This document shows positions 56,786-64,000 of a stretch of DNA of 64,000 bases, one piece after another; positions within the stretch are counted from its first letter, which is position 1; each line of letters starts with the position of its first letter. The stretch is taken from positions 319,882 to 383,881 of the forward strand of contig NZ_KQ948764.1 of NCBI RefSeq assembly GCF_001514205.1. Reading direction: 5' to 3'. This DNA comes from Streptomyces griseoruber. Lineage in GTDB: Bacteria > Actinomycetota > Actinomycetes > Streptomycetales > Streptomycetaceae. The notes beneath the pieces are model-generated. The model searched no databases and was not told where the DNA came from. It saw only the letters and a list, made by a program, of their open reading frames with translations. The translations under genes and the position numbers were made by a program.

Positions 56786-58135
56786 ATGTCGGTTCCCCAG
56801 CTCAACGACGAGCCGCGCGGCGAGGAGATCCTCGCCGTCTTCGACACCGCCTTCGGCGAGCTCCTCGCCGCCGACCCGGCAGCGTTCCGGGTGAAGTTCC
56901 GCAAGATGGCGGCCTCGGCCTTCGCGTTCTACCGGGGCACGGCGGCGCTCTTCTACCACGACCTCGACGCCGAGAACGCCGGGCGGGGTGGCGGGAAGAC
57001 ATACAGCGGACCGTTCCTGGACGACCGCACCTCGCGCGTGTGGATCCACGGCGATCTGCACGCGGAGAACTTCGGCACGTACATGGACTCCACCGGCCGG
57101 CTGATCTTCAACGTCAACGACTTCGACGAGGCCTACGTCGGCCCCTTCACCTGGGACCTCAAGCGCTTCTCCGCCTCGATCGCCCTCATCGGGTACGCGA
57201 AGGCGCTCGGCGACGACCAGATCACCGAGCTGGTGCGGGTGTACGCGGGCGCGTACCGCGACCGGATGCGCGCGCTGGCCACCGGCGCCAAGAGCGACGA
57301 GGTGCCGCCGTTCACCCTGGACACCGCCGAGGGCCCGCTGCTGGACGCCCTGCGCGACGCCCGCTCCCTCACCCGCTTCGGGCTGCTGGACTCCATGACG
57401 GAGATCCGTGACTTCGAGCGCCGCTTCGCGCCCGGCGGCGGCTCCATAGAGCTGGACGCGGCCACCCGCTACAAGGTCCTCGCGGCCTTCGACGGCTATC
57501 TGGAGACGCTGCCGGAGACCTCCCTGGCCCGCCCGGACTCCTACCGGGTGAAGGACGTCGTGGGCCGCCGCGGCATCGGTATCGGCTCCGCGGGTCTGCC
57601 GTCGTACAACATCCTCCTGGAGGGCCACAGCGACGCCCTGGAGAACGACGTCGTGATCTACATCAAGCAGGCCCAGACCCCGGCCGTCTCCCGGCACGTC
57701 ACCGACCCGGCGATCCGCGGCTACTTCCAGCACGAGGGCCACCGCACGGTGATCTCCCAGCGCGCCCTCCAGCAGCACGCCGACCCGTGGCTGGGCTGGA
57801 CCGAGCTGGGCGGCGCGGGCCAGCTCGTCGCCGAGGTCTCGCCGTACGCCGTCGACCTGGACTGGGGCGACATCGACGACCCGGAGGAGATCGCGGGCGT
57901 CGTGGCCGACCTGGGCCGGGCCACCGCCACCATGCACGCGGCGGCGGACGACACCTCCGGCGAGTCCCTGGTGCCGTTCTCCACCGAGCGGGCCATCGAC
58001 GCGGCCATCGCCGCCGACGAGGAGGGCTTCGCGCCGCTCCTGGTGGACTTCGCGCACAGCTACGGCGCACGCGCGCGTGCCGACCACCAGATCTTCGTCG
58101 ACCTGTTCCGCAACGGCCGGATCCCCGGCCTCTGA
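56786..58135 (+). CDS. DUF2252 kinase-like protein
   Basis: This 449-residue protein belongs to DUF2252, related to the protein-kinase/aminoglycoside-phosphotransferase fold. The catalytic-loop-like HGDLHAENFG (88-97) and metal-loop-like NDFDE (111-115) are conserved. RRGIGIGSAGLPSYNILLEG and YIKQAQ stretches follow. No substrate is known for the family. The ATG start has AGGAGG nine bases upstream. It is divergent from dnaE and followed by a membrane protein gene. Confidence 0.87.
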   Translation: MSVPQLNDEPRGEEILAVFDTAFGELLAADPAAFRVKFRKMAASAFAFYRGTAALFYHDLDAENAGRGGGKTYSGPFLDDRTSRVWIHGDLHAENFGTYMDSTGRLIFNVNDFDEAYVGPFTWDLKRFSASIALIGYAKALGDDQITELVRVYAGAYRDRMRALATGAKSDEVPPFTLDTAEGPLLDALRDARSLTRFGLLDSMTEIRDFERRFAPGGGSIELDAATRYKVLAAFDGYLETLPETSLARPDSYRVKDVVGRRGIGIGSAGLPSYNILLEGHSDALENDVVIYIKQAQTPAVSRHVTDPAIRGYFQHEGHRTVISQRALQQHADPWLGWTELGGAGQLVAEVSPYAVDLDWGDIDDPEEIAGVVADLGRATATMHAAADDTSGESLVPFSTERAIDAAIAADEEGFAPLLVDFAHSYGARARADHQIFVDLFRNGRIPGL

Positions 58136-58229
58136 CAGCAGGCCTTGACAACGGCCGGCTAACGGTCGGGCTTCTCACAGGGACCTTTTAGGGGTCTCTT
58201 ACGGGAGCCCGTGACACACTTCCTGCGCA

Positions 58230-58931
58230 ATGGACATATCCGGGACCCGACTCAGAGCCGTACGCGCGGCGCTGTTCACGGCGGTCGTCGTGACGCTCAG
58301 CACCGCGTCGCACGTCCTGCTGTCCCGGGCCCCGCTGCCGTTCAACACGGTGGCCGCCGTCGCGGCCGCCGTGTTTCTCCTCGCGTACGCCCTCGCGGGC
58401 CGCGAGTGCGGCTTCGGGCGGATCGCCGCCCTGCTGATCCCGCTGGAGCTGGCGGCCGACACGGTCTTCACCACCGGCCAGCACGTCTGCTACGGCCGGG
58501 CCGGCGGCCCGGTCGCCGGCCCGCTGGCCGCGGTCGGCTGGGACGTGCTGTGCGGCGACGGCAGCCGGGTCGGCACCCCGCTGGCCCGGGTCACCGGAGC
58601 CGGCCCGGACCGGCTCGCCGGGCTGATGGCCCACTCCGACCCGGTCACCGCCTGGCTGCTGCTCGCCGCGCACCTCACCGTCGGCCTGATCGCGGCCGCC
58701 TGGCTGCGCCGGGGCGAGCGGGCCCTGGCCCAGCTGCTGCGGGCGGCCGGCGCGACCACCTTCCGGCCCCTGCTCCTCGCGGTCCGGGCCGTGACCGTAC
58801 GACGCGCCCCGGCGGCCCGCCGCCTGCCGCGGCCCGCGCACCGTACGGCCACCGCCCGGGAACTGATCCTCGTGCACTCGCTGGGCCGGCGCGGACCACC
58901 GCACCCGGCCGCCCTCGCCCCCGCCGCCTGA
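58230..58931 (+). CDS. Integral membrane protein, uncharacterised
   Basis: This 233-residue protein has four predicted membrane helices (about 11-30, 38-55, 62-80 and 138-158) and an arginine-rich cytoplasmic tail. A short outer motif GQHVCYGRAGG and a later DVLCGDGSRVG carry two cysteines that could form a disulfide or bind metal. It is followed 97 bp later by a DsbA-like gene, so a disulfide-related role is conceivable but unproven. No homologous family is recognised. Confidence 0.75.
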   Translation: MDISGTRLRAVRAALFTAVVVTLSTASHVLLSRAPLPFNTVAAVAAAVFLLAYALAGRECGFGRIAALLIPLELAADTVFTTGQHVCYGRAGGPVAGPLAAVGWDVLCGDGSRVGTPLARVTGAGPDRLAGLMAHSDPVTAWLLLAAHLTVGLIAAAWLRRGERALAQLLRAAGATTFRPLLLAVRAVTVRRAPAARRLPRPAHRTATARELILVHSLGRRGPPHPAALAPAA

Positions 58932-59028
58932 GCGGCACGCCCCGGCGACACCCGAGATCGCCGAGCACGAGCAGTCACCCACACGTATCCGCGCACGACT
59001 GTGCGCGTCCCCGATGGAGAACACCGAC

Positions 59029-59841
59029 ATGAGCAAGCGAAACAGCGCGGCGGCGAAGACGGCGGCCCGGGAGCGGCTGCGCGTCGAGCGCGAGAAGCAG
59101 GCCAAGCGGGCCAAGGCCAAGCGGCAGATCATCGTCGCCGCCTCGGCGGTCGGCGTGCTGGCCGCGGCCGGCGGCATAGGCTACGCCGTCGTCCAGGCCA
59201 ACCAGCCCAGCTACTGGGAGGAGGCCAAGACCGCCAAGCTGGTCGAGCCGGCCAACACCAGCGGCAAGAACGGCACGACCGTCGTCCTCGGCGAGGCGAG
59301 CGCCAAGAAGACCCTCGTGATGTACGAGGACCCGCGCTGCCCCATCTGCGCCCAGTTCGAGCAGACCGTCGGCTCGACGGTGAAGAAGGACTACGACGAC
59401 GGCAAGTTCAAGATCCAGTACGTCGGCGCCACCTTCCTCGACCGCAGCCTGACCGGTGAGGGCTCCAAGAACGCGCTGAGCGCCCTCGGCGCCGCGCTGA
59501 ACGTCAGCTCCGAGGCGTTCCTCGAGTACAAGACCGCCCTGTACTCGGCGAAGTACCACCCCGACGAGAACGACGACAAGTTCAAGGACGACTCGTACCT
59601 GATCAAGGTCGCGGACACGGTCAAGGAGCTGAAGGGCAACACCAAGTTCCAGAACGCGGTGAAGAACGGCACCTACGACCGGTGGGCGCTGGAGATGTCG
59701 AAGACCTTCGACAGCAGCGGCGTCTCGGGCACCCCGACCCTGAAGATGGACGGCAAGACGCTGACCGGTTCGGACGGGCAGAACGCCCCGATGACGGTCG
59801 CCGACTTCAACACGGCGATCGCGGCGGCCCTCAAGGCCTGA
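59029..59841 (+). CDS. Second membrane-anchored DsbA-like protein
   Basis: This 270-residue protein has a basic leader ([22 protein letters not shown]), a membrane helix (about 33-55) and a DsbA-like thioredoxin domain with active site CPIC. The cis-Pro loop is GTPTLKMDG. It is a paralog of the protein at 27.7 kb but has a different active-site dipeptide, implying a different redox potential. GGAG lies nine bases before the chosen ATG, inside an upstream in-frame ATG (59014). A strong terminator follows. Confidence 0.87.
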   Translation: MSKRNSAAAKTAARERLRVEREKQAKRAKAKRQIIVAASAVGVLAAAGGIGYAVVQANQPSYWEEAKTAKLVEPANTSGKNGTTVVLGEASAKKTLVMYEDPRCPICAQFEQTVGSTVKKDYDDGKFKIQYVGATFLDRSLTGEGSKNALSALGAALNVSSEAFLEYKTALYSAKYHPDENDDKFKDDSYLIKVADTVKELKGNTKFQNAVKNGTYDRWALEMSKTFDSSGVSGTPTLKMDGKTLTGSDGQNAPMTVADFNTAIAAALKA

Positions 59842-59855
59842 TCCAACACGTAGTC

Positions 59856-59892
59856 AAAGAGCGGGCGAACATTTCACGTTCGCCCGCTCTTT
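59856..59892. terminator. Terminator between the DsbA-like gene and phoD
   Basis: AAAGAGCGGGCGAAC pairs perfectly with GTTCGCCCGCTCTTT across a 7-base loop (15-bp stem). It starts 15 bp past the DsbA-like stop and ends 30 bp before the phoD start, so phoD must have its own promoter in or beyond it. Confidence 0.8.
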
Positions 59893-59921
59893 CGTCGTAC
59901 TGGTCAGTAATCTCATCGCCC

Positions 59922-61604
59922 GTGACCAGTCGACACAGATCACCCGAGAGCGCCGACACTCCGTCAGAGCGCGCCGACTCGCTGTCCCCCCGCCGCCGTA
60001 CGGTCGTCAAGGCCGCGGCGGCCACGGCTGTCCTCGCCGGACCGCTCGCCGCCGCGATACCGGCCCGCGCGGCCGCCGAGGCCCCGGCCTTCCTGCACGG
60101 TCTCGCCTCCGGCGACCCCCTGCCCGACGGCGTCCTGCTGTGGACGCGGGTGACGCCCACCGCCGAGGCGGTGCCCGGCTCCGGGCTCGGCCCGGACACC
60201 GAGGTCGGCTGGGTCGTCGCCACCGACAGGGCGCTGACGAACATCGTCGGCCGGGGCTCCCTCACCGCGACCGCCGCCTCCGACCACACCGTCAAGGCGG
60301 ACGTCCGCGGCCTCGCCCCGGCCACCGACTACTGGTTCCGCTTCACCGCGGGCGGCACGAACTCCCCGGTGGCGCGCACCCGCACCGCGCCGGCGGCAGA
60401 CGCCTCCGTGAGCGGCCTGCGCTTCGGCGTGGTCTCCTGCGCCAACTGGGAGGCCGGCTACTTCTCCTCGTACCGTCACCTGGCGGCCCGCGGCGACCTG
60501 GACGCCTGGCTGCACCTCGGCGACTACATCTACGAGTACGGCACCGGCCAGTACGGCGCGCGCGGCACGGTCGTCCGGCCGACCTCGCCCACGCACGAGA
60601 TCCTCACGCTCGCCGACTACCGCACCCGGCACGGCAGGTACAAGACCGACCCCGATCTCCAGGCCCTGCACGCGAAGGCGCCGGTCGTCGCGATCTGGGA
60701 CGACCACGAGTTCGCCAACGACGCCTGGTCGGGCGGGGCGGAGAACCACACCGAGGGCACCGAGGGCACCTGGACGGGCCGTCAGGCGGCCGCCAAGCAG
60801 GCCTACTTCGAGTGGATGCCGGTCCGTCCGGCGATCGCCGGCACCACCTACCGTCGGCTGCGCTTCGGCAGGCTGGCCGATCTGTCCCTGCTCGACCTGC
60901 GTTCCTTCCGCTCGCAGCAGGTCGCGGTCGGCAACGGCACGGTCGACGACCCGGACCGCACCCTCACCGGCCGGGCCCAGCTCGACTGGCTGAAGGCCGG
61001 GCTCAAGGCGTCCGACACCACCTGGCGGCTGGTCGGCAACTCGGTGATGATCTCGCCGTTCGCGATCGGCTCCCTCACCGCCGATCTGCTCAAGCCGCTC
61101 GCCAAGCTGCTCGGTCTGCCCCAGGAGGGCCTGGCCCTCAACACCGACCAGTGGGACGGCTACACCGACGACCGCCGTGAGCTGCTGGCGCACCTGCGCT
61201 CCAACGCCATCGGCAACACCGTCTTCCTGACCGGTGACATCCACATGGCGTGGGCCAACGACGTGCCCGTGGACGCGGGGACCTATCCCCTGTCGGCCTC
61301 GGCCGCCACCGAGTTCGTGGTCACCTCGGTGACCTCCGACAACCTCGACGACATCGTCAAGGTCCCGGAGGGCACGCTGACCGCGATCGCCTCGCCGATC
61401 ATCCGGGCCGCCAACCGGCACGTCCACTTCGTCGACACCGACCGCCACGGCTACGGCGTCCTGGACATCACCGCCGACCGCGCGCAGATGGACTACTACG
61501 TGCTGTCCGACCGCACCAGCGCCACCGCGACCTCCTCCTGGTCCCGTTCGTACCGCACGCGCAGCGGTACGCAGAAGGTGGAGCGCACGTACGACCCGGT
61601 CTGA
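59922..61604 (+). CDS. phoD: Secreted alkaline phosphatase/phosphodiesterase PhoD
   Basis: PhoD hydrolyses phosphate mono- and diesters outside the cell when phosphate is scarce. The 560-residue precursor has a twin-arginine signal (SPRRRTVVK, Arg24-26, then [11 protein letters not shown]) with likely cleavage after ARA near residue 50. The metal-binding motifs [19 protein letters not shown] and GDIHMAW are intact. In S. coelicolor phoD is under PhoP control; here I could not find a convincing tandem PHO box in the 80-bp spacer. The GTG start is the only one that leaves an intact Tat signal. Confidence 0.93.
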   Translation: MTSRHRSPESADTPSERADSLSPRRRTVVKAAAATAVLAGPLAAAIPARAAAEAPAFLHGLASGDPLPDGVLLWTRVTPTAEAVPGSGLGPDTEVGWVVATDRALTNIVGRGSLTATAASDHTVKADVRGLAPATDYWFRFTAGGTNSPVARTRTAPAADASVSGLRFGVVSCANWEAGYFSSYRHLAARGDLDAWLHLGDYIYEYGTGQYGARGTVVRPTSPTHEILTLADYRTRHGRYKTDPDLQALHAKAPVVAIWDDHEFANDAWSGGAENHTEGTEGTWTGRQAAAKQAYFEWMPVRPAIAGTTYRRLRFGRLADLSLLDLRSFRSQQVAVGNGTVDDPDRTLTGRAQLDWLKAGLKASDTTWRLVGNSVMISPFAIGSLTADLLKPLAKLLGLPQEGLALNTDQWDGYTDDRRELLAHLRSNAIGNTVFLTGDIHMAWANDVPVDAGTYPLSASAATEFVVTSVTSDNLDDIVKVPEGTLTAIASPIIRAANRHVHFVDTDRHGYGVLDITADRAQMDYYVLSDRTSATATSSWSRSYRTRSGTQKVERTYDPV

Positions 61605-61609
61605 GCCGG

Positions 61610-62179
61610 CTAGAGCGAGCCGAGGAAGCCGAGCGCCACCCGCCAGGTGGCCTCGGCGGCCTCCTCGTCCCAGTCCGGCAGCTCGGGGTCGGTGTACAGG
61701 TGCCCGGCGCCCGCGTACCGGTAGATCTCCACGTCGGCGCCCGCCCGGCCCATCTGGAGGTACCAGGCGCTCAGCCAGTCGTCGGTCTCGAACGGGTCCG
61801 GCTCCGCCACGTGCAGCTGGACCGGGAGTCCGTCCACCGAGACGTTCGGCGCGAGGTCGGAGGTGCCGTGCAGCAGGAGCAGGCCGCGCGCCTTCTCGTC
61901 GCCGAGGGCGAGGGTCTGCGCGACCGAGGCGCCCAGCGAGAACCCGGCGTACACGAGCCCTCTCTCCGAGTAGGGCGCGGCGGCCAGGACGGCTCTCCTC
62001 AGCAGCTCGTCCTTGCCGATCTGCTCCTTGTGGGCCATGCCCTCCTCGACCGTGTCGAACGTGCGTCCCTCGAAGAGGTCGGGGGTCCACACCTCGTGCC
62101 CGGCGGCGCGCAGCCGGTCGGCCGCCGCGCGCACGGCCGGGCGCAGTCCGTAGGTCGAGTGAAAGAGCATGATGTTCAT
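61610..62179 (-). CDS. Dienelactone hydrolase-family protein
   Basis: This 189-residue alpha/beta hydrolase resembles the dienelactone hydrolase family. The nucleophile is probably the serine in AGFSLGAS (family members often use Cys), with a histidine in GAGHLYTD and acid in AEPDPF. The substrate is unknown. The start MNIMLF is the first plausible codon; the stop is five bases past the phoD stop, so the genes are convergent with no visible terminator between. Confidence 0.85.
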   Translation of the reverse strand: MNIMLFHSTYGLRPAVRAAADRLRAAGHEVWTPDLFEGRTFDTVEEGMAHKEQIGKDELLRRAVLAAAPYSERGLVYAGFSLGASVAQTLALGDEKARGLLLLHGTSDLAPNVSVDGLPVQLHVAEPDPFETDDWLSAWYLQMGRAGADVEIYRYAGAGHLYTDPELPDWDEEAAEATWRVALGFLGSL

Positions 62180-62277
62180 GCGCCCATGGTGCCAGCCCGC
62201 ACCGACAACGCCGTGTGTGCGTCTCTGCACGGAAGTCACATGTTCAAGGCCCCGCCCGCCCGGTTACTTTCGGGGGC

Positions 62278-63369
62278 ATGGAGAACCTGATCCGCCCCGT
62301 GATCGTGGTCGGCGGTTCGGTCCTGCTGACCGTCCTCATCGGCTGGGCCACCGACCTACTGCTGCGCAAGGCCGACGCCCGGCACGGTGAGACACCGCTG
62401 TGGGGGCTGCTGCGGCGCGGCCGCATCCCGTACCAGCTGGTGCTGTGCGCGGCCCTGCTGAGAGGCTCGTACGACCAGGCGAAGCTGCTGGAGGACCATC
62501 GCACCGGCGTCGGCCAGGCGCTCACCCTGGTGCTGATCGGCTCGGTGGCCTGGCTGGTGATCCGGATCGCGGCGGCGGTCGTGGAGACGTCGTACTCCCG
62601 CTACGCGCGCGCGCACCGCGATCCGGCGCGGGTGCGGCGGGTGCGGACCCAGGTGTCGCTGATCATGCGGGTGGTGTCGGCCGTCGTCGGGGTGATGGCG
62701 GTGGCGGCGATGCTGCTGACGTTCCCGGCGATGCGGGCGGCGGGCGCCTCGCTGCTGGCCTCGGCCGGCATCCTCGGCATCGTGGCCGGCGTGGCCGCCC
62801 AGTCGACGCTGAGCAATATGTTCGCGGGGCTCCAGATCGCCTTCGGCGACATGGTGCGCATCGGCGACACGGTCGTGGTGGACGGCGAGTGGGGCACCGT
62901 CGAGGAGATCACGCTGACCTTCCTGACGGTGCGGACCTGGGACGAGCGCCGGATCACCATGCCGGTGTCGTACTTCACCTCCAAGCCGTTCGAGAACTGG
63001 TCGCGCGGCACCCCGCAGATGACCGGCATCGTCTACTTCCACGTCGACCACACGGCGCCGGTGGACGTGATGCGCGAGAAGCTGCGGGACATCCTGCGCG
63101 CGTGCCCGGCCTGGGACGGCCGCGCCTGCGGGCTGGACGTCACGGACACCACCCCGAACACCATGCAGGTGCGGGCCCTGGTCACGGCGAAGGACGCCGA
63201 CGACATCTGGAAGGTCCGGGTCACGGTCCGCGAGCAGATGGTCCGCTGGCTGGCCAAGGAGCACCCGTACGCGCTGCCGCGCGTCAACACGGCGGACGCG
63301 ACGCCTCCGCCGGCCCGGCTCCCCGGCCAGTCCTCCTCCTCGGACGGGGCCGCGGCGCGTCACCCATGA
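62278..63369 (+). CDS. Mechanosensitive ion channel, MscS family
   Basis: This 363-residue channel has four N-terminal membrane helices and the pore-lining TM3 (GASLLASAGILGIVAGVAAQSTLSN), with the Gly/Ala packing of MscS. The beta domain FGDMVRIGDTVVVDGEWGTVEEI follows. It opens under membrane tension to release solutes in osmotic downshock. The tail after residue 340 is low-complexity. It is divergent from the hydrolase gene. Confidence 0.93.
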   Translation: MENLIRPVIVVGGSVLLTVLIGWATDLLLRKADARHGETPLWGLLRRGRIPYQLVLCAALLRGSYDQAKLLEDHRTGVGQALTLVLIGSVAWLVIRIAAAVVETSYSRYARAHRDPARVRRVRTQVSLIMRVVSAVVGVMAVAAMLLTFPAMRAAGASLLASAGILGIVAGVAAQSTLSNMFAGLQIAFGDMVRIGDTVVVDGEWGTVEEITLTFLTVRTWDERRITMPVSYFTSKPFENWSRGTPQMTGIVYFHVDHTAPVDVMREKLRDILRACPAWDGRACGLDVTDTTPNTMQVRALVTAKDADDIWKVRVTVREQMVRWLAKEHPYALPRVNTADATPPPARLPGQSSSSDGAAARHP

Positions 63370-63378
63370 CACGGGGCC

Positions 63379-64000
63379 TCAGTTGCCGCGTTCGGCGCCG
63401 CCGTTGACCTGGACGACCTGCGAGGTGATGTGCGCGGCGCCGGGCGAGGCGAGCCAGTGCAGGGTGGCGGCGACGTCCCCGGGCGTCCCCGCCCGCCCGT
63501 CGAAGGTCTCGCCCACCAGCCGCTCGCGCCGGGCGGGGTCGATGGCCTCGCCGAAGAACCCGGTGTCCTCGATGTAGCCGGGCGCGACGGTGTTGGCGGT
63601 GATCCCGCGCGGACCCAGCTCCCGGGCGAGATCGCGGGCGTACGGGTGCAGCGCGGCCTTGGCACCGGCGTACGCCCCGCTCCCGGACCCGCGGTAGGCG
63701 GCGATGGAGCTGACGAACAGCACCCGTCCGCCCGGGGAGGCGAGCCGGTCCTTGAGGGCCTCGGTGAGGAGGGCGGCGGTGAGGGTGTTGATCCGGAAGT
63801 TCACGGTCCAGTGGTGAAAGACCCGGTCCAGCGGGTCCTCGCTGTCGCTCGGCGGCTCCAGATGCCCGGCGCCACCCGCACTGTGCACGAGCACGTCGAC
63901 GGTCCCGAACTCCTGCGCGACGAACCGCGCGACCCCTCTGACCTCCTCCGGCTCGCTGAGATCGGCGGCATGGGCCAACGCCCCGTCGACCCCCGCCCTC
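63379..64000 (-). CDS. SDR-family NAD(P)-dependent oxidoreductase, N terminus outside window
   Basis: This short-chain dehydrogenase/reductase lacks its cofactor-binding N terminus, because the frame continues past the end of the window. Visible are the HSAGGAG motif, the catalytic SSIAAYRGSG and YAGAKAAL (Tyr-x-x-x-Lys), and the C-terminal GGAE typical of FabG-like enzymes. The substrate is unknown. It is convergent with the MscS gene. Confidence 0.88.
   Translation of the reverse strand, partial: RAGVDGALAHAADLSEPEEVRGVARFVAQEFGTVDVLVHSAGGAGHLEPPSDSEDPLDRVFHHWTVNFRINTLTAALLTEALKDRLASPGGRVLFVSSIAAYRGSGSGAYAGAKAALHPYARDLARELGPRGITANTVAPGYIEDTGFFGEAIDPARRERLVGETFDGRAGTPGDVAATLHWLASPGAAHITSQVVQVNGGAERGN

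Noticed and set aside
52995..56894. A plus-strand open frame of about 1299 codons opposite dnaE
   Set aside because: It is a shadow of dnaE. The composition is biased and no motif is present, while dnaE has intact catalytic motifs.
59867..59888. A possible PHO box near phoD (GTTCGCCCGCT)
   Set aside because: One unit matches 9 of 11 positions, but there is no good tandem partner and the match lies inside the terminator stem. PhoP control is known in S. coelicolor but is not shown by this sequence.

Overview
The window is a piece of a high-GC actinobacterial chromosome, almost certainly Streptomyces. The reasons are the very high GC content, GTG and TTG starts, genes joined by ATGA/GTGA overlaps, the HisA/TrpF dual isomerase PriA, the small tryptophan modulator TrpM, and a gene order that from memory resembles S. 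coelicolor from gltBD through lgt, trpCMBA, hisDCBH-priA-hisF and dnaE to phoD. No insertion sequence, prophage, CRISPR array, rRNA or tRNA was found. It reads as conserved core chromosome.

Layout. 1-11.2 kb: end of a TetR-type regulator gene coupled to an SGNH esterase; a TerF-like VWA protein; a zinc-finger rhomboid protease; and a MacB/FtsX-type ABC cluster (two ATPases, two very large permeases), one ATPase carrying an AbrB-like tail. 11.3-17.3 kb: gltBD glutamate synthase on the minus strand with GlnR-like sites upstream. 17.7-18.4 kb: a VIT-family iron/manganese transporter with a good iron box in its promoter region. 18.8-26.5 kb: the most unusual block, a tightly coupled seven-gene operon with four different ADP-ribosylglycohydrolase (DraG) paralogs, a ribokinase, a CaiB-type CoA-transferase and a CitE-like CoA lyase, ended by a perfect 17-bp stem hairpin.

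26.6-44.4 kb is mostly minus strand: lgt, a DsbA-like protein, trpA-trpB-trpM-trpC, small membrane proteins, trpE and hisI. A plus-strand pair (TIGR03085-type protein, VOC protein) and an ArsR-MFS pair follow, then hisD-hisC-hisB-small membrane protein-hisH-priA-ridA-hisF. The two amino-acid pathways are linked by PriA, which does the isomerase step of both.

44.5-64 kb: a beta-helix membrane protein, an uncharacterised protein, a LON-N protein, a YbaK-type deacylase, a DrrAB-like ABC exporter, an NYN-domain nuclease, dnaE, a DUF2252 kinase-like protein, a second DsbA-like protein, Tat-exported PhoD, a dienelactone hydrolase-like enzyme, an MscS channel and the 3' part of an SDR gene.

The best candidates for undescribed biology are the four-DraG operon (including one member with a damaged metal site), the ABC ATPase with a fused AbrB-like domain, and several well-formed operators (ArsR, iron box, GlnR-like) that predict specific regulation.
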